A stretch of DNA of 64,000 nt, from the NCBI RefSeq assembly GCF_023716465.1, contig NZ_CP092415.1, positions 3,387,501 through 3,451,500 on the forward strand. The letters run 5' to 3'. Origin of the DNA: Flagellimonas marinaquae. Its GTDB lineage: Bacteria > Bacteroidota > Bacteroidia > Flavobacteriales > Flavobacteriaceae. Positions 1 to 6,837 of the stretch are shown one piece after another. A model generated the notes under the pieces. It saw only the letters and a list, made by a program, of their open reading frames with translations, had not been told where the DNA came from and ran no database searches. Position numbers and translations under genes: made by a program. Each line of letters starts with the position of its first letter. Within the stretch, counting starts at the first letter, position 1.

Positions 1-75
1 AATCGGCATTACGTCGAACGCTGCAATATTTCCAATCTAGCGCCGTTATATAATGGAAACAATTACTTACGCTAG
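1..75 (+). CDS. 3' end of a gene cut by the window edge
   Basis: Frame 1 is open from the first base to a TAG stop at 73-75, giving 24 residues that end in NGNNYLR. The next start codon follows three bases later, which is typical of genes transcribed together. The fragment is too short to assign a family. It could be a chance open frame, but the tight junction with the next small gene makes a real C-terminus plausible. Confidence 0.4.
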   Translation, partial: NRHYVERCNISNLAPLYNGNNYLR

Positions 76-78
76 AAT

Positions 79-222
79 ATGGAAAACATTTACTCTGAAG
101 AACAAAAATCCGTAAAAACGGTAAAAGCGAGCCAGAAAACTGTTGATTTCTTACTTAGCTTTTCAAAATCGATTCATGTAGTTGACTACAAAAAACACCA
201 GTTTGAAGTAACATTGAATTAA
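79..222 (+). CDS. 47-residue hypothetical protein
   Basis: ATG at 79 and TAA at 220 give a short, soluble, lysine-rich protein beginning MENIYSEEQKSVKTVK, with no signal peptide or membrane segment. A strong intrinsic terminator begins 20 bases after the stop, and the upstream partial frame ends three bases before the start, so it looks like the last gene of a transcription unit entering from the left. I do not recognise a family and give no function. Support comes from the complete frame, context and terminator rather than homology. Confidence 0.5.
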   Translation: MENIYSEEQKSVKTVKASQKTVDFLLSFSKSIHVVDYKKHQFEVTLN

Positions 223-241
223 TTTAAGGATCAAACTGACG

Positions 242-275
242 AAAAGAGCCGCAATTAGCGGCTCTTTTTGTTTTT
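242..275 (+). terminator. Strong intrinsic terminator, bidirectional
   Basis: An 11-bp perfect stem (242-252 with 258-268, arm AAAAGAGCCGC) has a 5-nt loop and is followed on the plus strand by a T-rich run. It ends the 47-codon gene. The loop contains the stop codon of the convergent nth gene, so both units appear to end on one hairpin. Confidence 0.9.
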
Positions 276-917
276 ATAGTATTCGTTGATCACCGATTTG
301 CGCCCAATAGTCTTTGTGATAATATCCTTTTCCAAGTCCCAGCCCCTGGCAGGCGAATATTCCCGGCCATACCAAATTATTTGAAGGTGCAACCTGTTCC
401 AGATTTCTTTTGGAAATAAACGTTTGGCATCACGTTCGGTCTGTACCACATTTTTGCCATTGCTAAAACCCCAACGGTACATCAACCTATGAATATGGGT
501 GTCCACCGGAAAGGCTGGAATCCCAAAGGCTTGTGAAACCACTACACTTGCGGTTTTATGTCCCACTGCAGGCAATTCTTCCAACAAAGCAATATCCCTG
601 GGTACCTTGCCATTGTACTTTTCTATCAATATTTTGGAAAGTCCATAAATGCCTTTTGCTTTCATAGGGGATAGACCCACTGGCTTAATGATCTCCCGAA
701 TCTCTTCCTCAGATAACTTTACCATATCGTATGGATTATCGGCCTTTTCAAATAAAAGAGGGGTAATTTGATTGACACGAACATCGGTACTTTGTGCGGA
801 TAGCAAAACTGCAATCAACAAGGTATAGGGATCCTTATGATCTAAAGGTATGGGAATGGTAGGATAAAGTTCATCCAAGGTTTTTACGGCGAAATCAACC
901 TTTTCTTGTTTGGTCAT
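255..917 (-). CDS. nth: Endonuclease III (base-excision DNA glycosylase/AP lyase), cluster-less variant
   Basis: This is a 220-residue HhH-GPD glycosylase that removes oxidised pyrimidines and cleaves AP sites. The helix-hairpin-helix region with LPAVGHKTA carries the catalytic lysine (Lys121), and the conserved aspartate is in PVDTHIHR (Asp139). Bacterial Nth normally ends with four cysteines (C-x6-C-x2-C-x5-C) binding a [4Fe-4S] cluster. Here the corresponding C-terminal stretch after YGREYSPARGW has none, and the whole protein contains no cysteine. The fold and catalytic residues otherwise look intact. It is transcribed divergently from bcp and ends inside the terminator hairpin at 242-275. 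Confidence 0.92.
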   Translation of the reverse strand: MTKQEKVDFAVKTLDELYPTIPIPLDHKDPYTLLIAVLLSAQSTDVRVNQITPLLFEKADNPYDMVKLSEEEIREIIKPVGLSPMKAKGIYGLSKILIEKYNGKVPRDIALLEELPAVGHKTASVVVSQAFGIPAFPVDTHIHRLMYRWGFSNGKNVVQTERDAKRLFPKEIWNRLHLQIIWYGREYSPARGWDLEKDIITKTIGRKSVINEYYKNKKSR

Positions 918-932
918 ATTTGTTTAACTTTG
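906..932 (+). promoter_or_regulatory. Promoter of bcp
   Basis: TTG at 906-908, a 16-base spacer and TAACTTTG at 925-932 match the Bacteroidota housekeeping sigma consensus (TTG ... TAnnTTTG). Transcription would start near 939, about 34 nt before bcp. The -33 element lies inside the 5' end of nth on the other strand. Confidence 0.7.
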
Positions 933-972
933 CTTGTGTAAATATTAAACAATAAATTCAATCACAAAGATC

Positions 973-1425
973 ATGAATATGTTAAAAATAGGAGATAAAG
1001 TACCTGATTTTTCAGCAAAAGACCAAGACGGCAATACAATTAATCTTAGTGATTACAAAGGCAAGAAGTTAGTGGTATTTTTCTACCCTAAAGCAAGTAC
1101 TCCTGGATGTACGGCCGAAGCCTGTAATTTACGGGACAATTATAAGGAATTGCAAGATCAAGGTTTTGAGCTTTTGGGCGTTAGTGCCGATTCAGAAAAA
1201 AGACAATCCAATTTTAGGAACAAATACGAGTTTCCTTTTCCCTTATTGGCAGACGAAGACCATACCGTAATCAACACCTTTGGTGTTTGGGGGCCAAAAA
1301 AATTTATGGGAAAAGAATACGACGGTATTCATCGTACCACTTTTATTATTGATGGTGATGGAGTGGTAGAAAACGTTATCAGTAAAGTAAAAACCAAAGA
1401 CCACGCTGCGCAGATATTGTCTTAA
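973..1425 (+). CDS. bcp: Thioredoxin-dependent thiol peroxidase (peroxiredoxin, BCP/PrxQ type)
   Basis: A 150-residue cytoplasmic peroxiredoxin that reduces hydrogen peroxide and organic hydroperoxides with thioredoxin as donor. The peroxidatic cysteine lies in STPGCTAEAC (Cys46), with a resolving cysteine five residues on (Cys51), the atypical 2-Cys arrangement of the BCP group. The thioredoxin-like core, including VVFFYPKASTPGC and the AD(E/S) segments, is complete and the length is normal. Starts at 973 and 979 (MLKIGDKVPDF) are both possible; the second fits family starts slightly better. It is a single gene with its own promoter, divergent from nth. Confidence 0.95.
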   Translation: MNMLKIGDKVPDFSAKDQDGNTINLSDYKGKKLVVFFYPKASTPGCTAEACNLRDNYKELQDQGFELLGVSADSEKRQSNFRNKYEFPFPLLADEDHTVINTFGVWGPKKFMGKEYDGIHRTTFIIDGDGVVENVISKVKTKDHAAQILS

Positions 1426-1440
1426 AATGCTTTTTTTCTC

Positions 1441-1505
1441 ATCGAGCGTAGTCTAGATGTCAATAAACATGAGGCATTTTAAAGTTCTCGATTGCGCTCG
1501 AACGG
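1441..1505. repeat. Degenerate palindromic intergenic element
   Basis: TCGAGCGTAGTCTAGA at 1442-1457 and TCTCGATTGCGCTCGA at 1486-1501 are inverted copies of one 16-mer (13 of 16 complementary positions, two more as wobble pairs). The motif resembles the TCGAGCGCAGTCGAGA palindromes I recall as common between genes in Flavobacteriaceae. It lies between bcp and its terminator. A related degenerate copy lies at 3905-3966. Confidence 0.55.
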
Positions 1506-1525
1506 ACAATAAAACGTAATAAAGT

Positions 1526-1560
1526 AAAAAAGGCACTGATTTCAGTGCCTTTTTGTTTAT
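1526..1560 (+). terminator. Bidirectional terminator between bcp and the 485-residue gene
   Basis: AAAAAGGCACTGA and its exact complement flank a tiny loop (about 1527-1539 with 1542-1554), A-rich on one side and T-rich on the other. It can end transcription from bcp and from the convergent gene, whose stop codon is at 1557. Confidence 0.85.
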
Positions 1561-3014
1561 TCTTTTTTCTCAAGAACCTTTCTGGTAAATAAGTTTTTTT
1601 CTTTGATTATTTCGGCAATACCCTCCGGTAATTCTTCTTCCCATCCATCATCCTTGTTAATGATTCTTTTAAGAACATCCCTGGAGAAAATATGGAGCAC
1701 ATCCGGGTCATAATCAATAATGTCCATCACCTTTCCGTTATATTTAAAGAATTTGTACAATTCTTTCATTCTTGGATGAACCTTTACATTGTTGCTGGTA
1801 AGCACCTGTCCCGTTTCTGGATCTTTCATAGGGTAGAGGTACACTTTTAAATCCTTAAAGAACAGTTTGCCGAACGCTTCAAGAATACCACCGCTCAAGT
1901 GACGATAGTATTTTTCATCAAAAACATCTACCAAGTTGTTCACGCCCATGGTCAATCCAATTTTGGCCTTGGTGTAGCTGTTAAAGTATTCCACCAACTT
2001 ATAATATTCCTGAAATTTGGAAATAAGCACCGTATGCCCCAGGGAACAAAGAAGCTCCGCACGATCCATAAAGTCTTGCTCATCTATTTCACCCGAAGCT
2101 TTTAGGTTGGACAAGGTAATTTCGAAAACTACAATGGCATTGTCCATATCTACTGTTTGCTCCCGAATAAAAATATCGTACGATTTCTGGAACATGTCCA
2201 TATTCACCTTGGTCACCGGTCTAAAACTACCGCGAAGAGCCAAAATGTTTTTCTTGTAAAGCACGGCCGCAGGCAAAAGGTTGTGCCCATCGGGGCCGAA
2301 CATTACCGCATCCGTCATATCGTTTTTAATAAGTTGAAGACTCATTAAACGGTTGTCGACCTCGGAAAAATTAGGCCCGGTAAAGTTGATCATATCAATC
2401 TCCAAAGTATCGTGGTCGATATGGTCGTATAGATATTTTAAGAGCTTTTTGGGCTTATGGAACTTAAAAAAGGCGCCGTAAATTAAATTAACACCTAAAA
2501 TACCGAGGGTTTCCTGTTGTAATCTGGCCTCGTTTTGTTTAAATCGAATATGGAGAATAATTTCGTCGTACTCCTTTTGGTCCGGGTCTAATTGAAAACG
2601 AAGACCGACCCAACCATGCCCTTTGTATCTTTTTGAAAAATCGATGGTGGCCACAGTATTGGCATAACTAAAGAACAGGTAATCGGGGTTGTTGTCCCTA
2701 CTGATCCGTTCTTCCACCAAACGCATTTCGTGGTCCAACATCTTTTTTAATCGAGATTGTGTAACGTAACGGCCATCCTCTTCGATTCCATAAATGGCAT
2801 CGCTAAAAGATTTGTCGTAGGCGCTCATTGCCTTTGCAATAGTTCCGGACGCGCCACCAGCTCTAAAAAAATGTCTGGCGGTTTCTTGTCCCGCTCCGAT
2901 CTCGGCAAAAGTTCCGTAAATATCTCGATTCAAATTTATCCTTAAGGTTTTCGCCTTTATGGAAGGAATATTTTCAAAAGAATTTTCTTTGCTTGGTACG
3001 CTGGGCATTTCCAA
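1557..3014 (-). CDS. Conserved hypothetical protein, 485 residues
   Basis: A large, apparently cytoplasmic protein without signal peptide or membrane segments. The N-terminal part contains RDIYGTFAEIGAGQETARHFFRAGGASGTIAKAMSAYD in short conserved-looking blocks, followed by mixed alpha/beta sequence and an acidic/basic C-terminus ending VLEKKE. I recall homologues across Flavobacteriaceae, sometimes labelled nicotinate-nucleotide adenylyltransferase or TonB receptor. Neither name fits: there is no HxGH nucleotidyltransferase motif and no outer membrane features. ATG at 3014 or 3008 may start it. It is a single gene facing bcp, with divergent MBL hydrolase upstream. Function unknown. Confidence 0.75.
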   Translation of the reverse strand: MEMPSVPSKENSFENIPSIKAKTLRINLNRDIYGTFAEIGAGQETARHFFRAGGASGTIAKAMSAYDKSFSDAIYGIEEDGRYVTQSRLKKMLDHEMRLVEERISRDNNPDYLFFSYANTVATIDFSKRYKGHGWVGLRFQLDPDQKEYDEIILHIRFKQNEARLQQETLGILGVNLIYGAFFKFHKPKKLLKYLYDHIDHDTLEIDMINFTGPNFSEVDNRLMSLQLIKNDMTDAVMFGPDGHNLLPAAVLYKKNILALRGSFRPVTKVNMDMFQKSYDIFIREQTVDMDNAIVVFEITLSNLKASGEIDEQDFMDRAELLCSLGHTVLISKFQEYYKLVEYFNSYTKAKIGLTMGVNNLVDVFDEKYYRHLSGGILEAFGKLFFKDLKVYLYPMKDPETGQVLTSNNVKVHPRMKELYKFFKYNGKVMDIIDYDPDVLHIFSRDVLKRIINKDDGWEEELPEGIAEIIKEKNLFTRKVLEKKE

Positions 3015-3071
3015 ATTTTTAAACTACGGCAAAGTTACACTCTTCGGGCAATCTATTAAATAAATAAGTTA

Positions 3072-3079
3072 TAATTTTG
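3072..3079 (+). promoter_or_regulatory. -7 promoter box before the MBL hydrolase gene
   Basis: TAATTTTG fits TAnnTTTG. It overlaps the first possible (TTG) start at 3077, so transcription would begin after that codon. This argues for ATG 3086 or 3098 as the translation start. No clear TTG -33 element is seen. Confidence 0.5.
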
Positions 3080-3097
3080 GTTTTAATGGATGATAAG

Positions 3098-3862
3098 ATG
3101 ACCATTACTTTTTTAGGTACGGGCACTTCGCAGGGCATACCCGTGATAGGAAGCAACCATCCCGTTTGTCTAAGTACAGACCCTAAGGATAAAAGACTGC
3201 GTGTATCGGTACTGATTTCTTGGGAAGAATATAATTATGTTATTGATTGTGGCCCTGATTTTCGACAGCAAATGTTGACAAATCCCATTGAAAGACTGGA
3301 TGGCATTCTGTTTACCCACGAGCATGCCGATCATACTGCGGGCATCGATGATATTCGCCCATTTTTCTTTAGGCAGGGAGATATTCCCGTTTATGCCCAT
3401 CCACGGGTTTTGGATTCGCTCCGTAGGCGGTTTGATTATATTTTTGCCGATGAGGATCGATACCCCGGAGCCCCGGCGGTAGAAGTGCACGAAGTCTTTA
3501 AAAATAAGAATATCCCATTGGGCGATTTAGACGTGGTACCTATTGAAGCCTACCATAACCGTTTACAGGTTTTTGGCTATCGCTTTGGAGAGTTTGTTTA
3601 CATGACCGATGTTAAAAGAGTGGAGGAGGAGGAAATCAAAAAAATAAAAGGCGCAAAAATTTTAGTGGTCAATGCACTGCGTATTGAGCCCCACCATTCC
3701 CATTTTAATTTGGAGGAAGCATTGGAATTTGCAGAAAAAGTAGGCGCGGAACAAACCTATTTTACCCATATCAGCGCTTTTTTGGGTTTTCATGAAGAAG
3801 TTGAAAAAAAACTGCCAGAAAATGTACATTTGGCCTACGATAACCTAAAGATAAAAATATAG
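3098..3862 (+). CDS. MBL-fold metallo-hydrolase (PhnP-like)
   Basis: A 254-residue metallo-beta-lactamase-fold protein. THEHADHT (His74, His76, Asp78, His79 from this start) is the dinuclear metal motif, preceded by the typical TFLGTGTSQGIPV start and DCGPDFRQQ, and followed by a late histidine in HSHFN and THI. The family (PF12706, near PhnP) hydrolyses phosphodiester substrates; the actual substrate cannot be told. The frame extends back to a TTG at 3077, but the promoter box there and the family start MTITFLGTG favour ATG 3098 (3086 is an alternative). It is divergent from the 485-residue gene. Confidence 0.85.
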   Translation: MTITFLGTGTSQGIPVIGSNHPVCLSTDPKDKRLRVSVLISWEEYNYVIDCGPDFRQQMLTNPIERLDGILFTHEHADHTAGIDDIRPFFFRQGDIPVYAHPRVLDSLRRRFDYIFADEDRYPGAPAVEVHEVFKNKNIPLGDLDVVPIEAYHNRLQVFGYRFGEFVYMTDVKRVEEEEIKKIKGAKILVVNALRIEPHHSHFNLEEALEFAEKVGAEQTYFTHISAFLGFHEEVEKKLPENVHLAYDNLKIKI

Positions 3863-3904
3863 AAGTTCTTAATTCGTTATCATGGCAGGTTATAAAATAA
3901 CAGA

Positions 3905-3966
3905 TTGTCATTTTGAGTCCGACCCAACACGGGACGGAACATCTCGACTGTGTTCCATGTGACATT
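3905..3966. repeat. Second degenerate palindromic intergenic element
   Basis: The stretch starts TGTCATTTTGAGTCCGAC and ends with ATCTCGACTGTGTTCCATGTGACA, so its ends are inverted (TGTCAT.../...TGACA). The TCTCGACTG core matches the element at 1441-1505. It fills the gap between the MBL gene and the next one. Confidence 0.45.
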
Positions 3967-4001
3967 AATTGGAATTAAGGATTCATATAATTTTCAAATA
4001 C

Positions 4002-4499
4002 ATGAAGAAAAACATATTTCTATACCTATTTGTTTTTGCCGCTCTGTTGGCACTTTTTCAATACGTTACTGGTAGTAACATGCAAAAAGCATTGAGCTCT
4101 GATGTGGAAAAATTGGAAAACCAGGTAGTAAAACTCGAAGATTCCCTACAAACCATGCATCTAAAGGTACTGGATATGCAATACTTTACCTTGGAGAACA
4201 ACGACGATGCCCTGGCCTATTACGACCACTTAAAACTGGAGAACCCATCGCTCTACATCCAGGATAAATTACTGGAAACCAACGAACAAAAAGGAGACAA
4301 TCCTTTAATTCCCTACGAAGGGATGGAAAGTGATTTTAAGATAAACAAAATCAAAGTGCTGAACCATAAATGGATTTTGGCCGATTTCTCAGATGGAAAA
4401 TATTGGGGGGATATGATTATCAAATATGAGCTAAAAGATGATCTAAGCGTAGATTTTACTTTGGCCGAACATTTACTTTACGCACCACAGGACTATTAA
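4002..4499 (+). CDS. Membrane-anchored hypothetical protein with coiled coil
   Basis: From ATG 4002 the product has 165 residues: a lysine pair and hydrophobic segment (about residues 5-22, signal anchor or signal peptide), then a short heptad-like coiled coil (SSDVEKLENQVVKLEDSLQ), then a soluble C-terminal domain with a WILADFSDGKYWGD block. An in-frame TTG at 3969 adds eleven non-conserved residues inside the repeat element and is unlikely to be the start. Homologues exist in flavobacteria as I recall, without a named function. It is probably periplasmic and bound to the inner membrane. Confidence 0.75.
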   Translation: MKKNIFLYLFVFAALLALFQYVTGSNMQKALSSDVEKLENQVVKLEDSLQTMHLKVLDMQYFTLENNDDALAYYDHLKLENPSLYIQDKLLETNEQKGDNPLIPYEGMESDFKINKIKVLNHKWILADFSDGKYWGDMIIKYELKDDLSVDFTLAEHLLYAPQDY

Positions 4500-4591
4500 T
4501 TTGCCTCAAGTCAGTACTTAGCTCGACACATGCAAAAAATATGTCATCTGTAACGCATTTCTGAATTCTTAAGATTCCTTCTCAAAATAGC

Positions 4592-5251
4592 TTAAATCCG
4601 TTGTTGCAACCACTTTTTAAAGGAAAAAAAGTTTTGCTGGGAAACCCCGTGTCCCACCGGAAACTCTTCGTAAGTAGTTGGGATATTTAAGCTTTTGAGG
4701 AATTCAGGGGATTTTTGGGCCCATTCCAAAGGGATAACTTGGTCCACTTGACCATGTGAAGCATAAAAACTCAACTTACTGTGGTCTTTTTGTCCATAAT
4801 CTTCCACCAATATATTTTCATTGATGTAACCACTGAGCGCAACCACATTCTTTATTTTTTCGGGATACGACAATGCCACCGAATAACTCAAAATTGTGCC
4901 TTGGCTAAAGCCCAGAAGAGAAATATTATCCTTATCCAGATCATAAGCTTCGATGGCTTCATCAATAAAGGCTACTATCTTTTCCCTAGATTCCTTCGCT
5001 TGCTCATCATCGCTCCATTTGCCTTGTTCTGCATCAAAATTGATGGCATACCAAGCATGCCCAAAAGGTTCTAGATCATACGGGGCCTTTACGGAAAAAA
5101 CCATCAATTCTTCTGGTAATTCCGAAGCAAAAGAAAATAAATCCTCCTCGTTGCTCCCATAGCCGTGGAACATAAACAGCGCCGGTATTTTGCCGGATTG
5201 TATAGAGGAAGGGCGTAATAAATATGTTAAGGATAGGGGTTTAGGAGACAT
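4592..5251 (-). CDS. Alpha/beta hydrolase, phospholipase/carboxylesterase family
   Basis: A 219-residue serine hydrolase. FHGYGSNEEDL forms the oxyanion region, GFSQG holds the nucleophile (Ser116), and Asp170 in HGQVDQVIP and His201 in VGHGV complete the triad. Length and motif spacing match the small cytoplasmic carboxylesterase/YpfH group (PF02230), which hydrolyses short acyl esters. There is no signal peptide. The next gene on this strand, a membrane protein, ends nine bases upstream of it, so the two probably share a transcript with the dihydroorotase-like gene further upstream. Confidence 0.88.
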   Translation of the reverse strand: MSPKPLSLTYLLRPSSIQSGKIPALFMFHGYGSNEEDLFSFASELPEELMVFSVKAPYDLEPFGHAWYAINFDAEQGKWSDDEQAKESREKIVAFIDEAIEAYDLDKDNISLLGFSQGTILSYSVALSYPEKIKNVVALSGYINENILVEDYGQKDHSKLSFYASHGQVDQVIPLEWAQKSPEFLKSLNIPTTYEEFPVGHGVSQQNFFSFKKWLQQRI

Positions 5252-5260
5252 TTTTCTATT

Positions 5261-5584
5261 TTATGATATGAAAGTAAACCATTGTTGAAAATACTTGCCC
5301 AAAACCGGCAAAGGCTTTGTGTTCTCGTTTAAAACCTGTAAAAAACCAAAAACCCAAATAACCAAATAAAAAAGATAGATGGGTATGGACAAATAAGCTA
5401 ATCCGGTATAGGTCAATAATATGGCGAGGGCATGGAAAAGTATGTGAATTCCAAAGGCTTGCCTAATGTGGAAACGGGCAAATGTATTTTTTGGTTCCAT
5501 GTTCATTGTTATTGCGATCAAACAACCCACAATGGTAAGGTAAGATACTATTGCGGCGGTTTTTCCAGATTGGGGCTTACTCAT
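5261..5584 (-). CDS. Small multi-span membrane protein
   Basis: A 107-residue protein with about three hydrophobic segments (roughly residues 10-28, 43-63 and 66-85), a conserved-looking NTFARFHIRQAFGIHI block and a C-terminal aromatic tail. The pattern resembles the small DUF4870-like inner membrane family. Its start codon overlaps the stop of the upstream dihydroorotase-like gene (shared base 5584), so expression is coupled. No function can be assigned. Confidence 0.75.
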   Translation of the reverse strand: MSKPQSGKTAAIVSYLTIVGCLIAITMNMEPKNTFARFHIRQAFGIHILFHALAILLTYTGLAYLSIPIYLFYLVIWVFGFLQVLNENTKPLPVLGKYFQQWFTFIS

Positions 5585-6837
5585 TAGAAATTGCTTTGGC
5601 CGTTGTTAATGATTCCGTAAACTTTTCCTTTTAAAGAAGTACCTATAAACATACTGTTCTTAGAAGTGGATAAAATATCCTTTACTTCAAAAGTGTAGGT
5701 CTGTTCTGGGTCGAACAAGGTAAAACAGGCTTTGCTCCCTTCTGTAAATTGTGGTTCCTCGATATGATATCTGTCCCGTCCTTTGGTCAATAACCTAATG
5801 GTTTCCTCGATTTCGAACAGGGTGTTCAAAGCGCCAAAAGCAGATTCCAGACCAATACTGCCGCTTTTCGCATTATCAAATTCAACTCGTTTGTGTTCTA
5901 CATCCAACGGTATATGATCTGAGGTCACAAAATCTATGGTTCCATTTTTAACCCCCTTGATCAATGCCTTACAATCGGATTTTGCACGAAGGGGAGGGGA
6001 CACTTTAAAATTGGAATCAAAGCCCTTTAGGGTCTCATCCGAAAAAAATAGATTATGTACGGCAGTACTGCAGGTGACGTCCAAGCCTTTTTTCTTGGCT
6101 TCTGCTATTAGTTTTACCGACCCGGCCGAGGAAATGGTCGGAATATGCAATTTTCCACCGGCGTATTCCAGAATAAACAAGTCCCTGGCCACCTGAAGCT
6201 CCTCCGCCAATGCGGGAATTCCTTTTAGGCCCAACATGGTGGATATTTCTCCTTCGTTTACCACTCCTTTGCCCTTAATGTTGTTATCCTGAGGAAAGGA
6301 ATGAACCAAACCATTAAAATTTTGCGCATACAGCAGGGCAATTTTCAGTAGATTGGGATTGGCTATCTGCTTTTTAAAATCATAAAAGGCCACTGCACCT
6401 GCATTTTTCATATCATATAGCTCTGCAAGGTCTACACCGTCGGAATTTTTGGTCAGGGAGCCAATGGGGTGAACTTGTGTAGCTTTTCCCTGTCCTCTTT
6501 CTTTTAAAAAAACTATATCGGAACTGGTATCGGGAACAGGGTTCGTATTTGGATTTAACACAATATCCGTAAATCCGCTCTTCCCCGCAGTAAAAAGTCC
6601 ATTGGCAATGGTTTCACGTTCTTCAAAGCCAGGCTCACCAAAACTTACGCTGCTATCGAACCAACCTAAGGACACGTGTAGATTATCTTTTTCTACAACT
6701 TTTACATTCGAAGGGGCTTCCAAGGACACACCGATCTTATCAATTATACCTTTTTTAATGAGAATATCACGCTTTTTTAAATGCAGACCCTTGTTATCCG
6801 GGCACACAATTTTTGCAGACTTCAGCAGAATGTTCAT
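5584..6837 (-). CDS. Dihydroorotase-like amidohydrolase with degenerate metal site
   Basis: A 417-residue amidohydrolase superfamily member. The order of motifs is that of dihydroorotases: GEPGFEERETI near the N-terminus, TAVHNLFFSDE, FKVSPPLR, GTIDFVTSDHIP, and the closing GLESAFG. The HxHxR metal/substrate motif after the first beta strand is replaced: Ser63 and Ser65 stand where the two metal-binding histidines belong, and Gly67 where the arginine belongs (DSSVSFGEPG). Catalysis like a normal PyrC is therefore doubtful. It may be a non-catalytic paralogue, as with the inactive dihydroorotase subunits paired with aspartate transcarbamoylase in some bacteria. Start: ATG 6837, overlapping the upstream vWA gene's TGA; the frame runs further upstream only inside that gene. 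Confidence 0.85.
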   Translation of the reverse strand: MNILLKSAKIVCPDNKGLHLKKRDILIKKGIIDKIGVSLEAPSNVKVVEKDNLHVSLGWFDSSVSFGEPGFEERETIANGLFTAGKSGFTDIVLNPNTNPVPDTSSDIVFLKERGQGKATQVHPIGSLTKNSDGVDLAELYDMKNAGAVAFYDFKKQIANPNLLKIALLYAQNFNGLVHSFPQDNNIKGKGVVNEGEISTMLGLKGIPALAEELQVARDLFILEYAGGKLHIPTISSAGSVKLIAEAKKKGLDVTCSTAVHNLFFSDETLKGFDSNFKVSPPLRAKSDCKALIKGVKNGTIDFVTSDHIPLDVEHKRVEFDNAKSGSIGLESAFGALNTLFEIEETIRLLTKGRDRYHIEEPQFTEGSKACFTLFDPEQTYTFEVKDILSTSKNSMFIGTSLKGKVYGIINNGQSNF

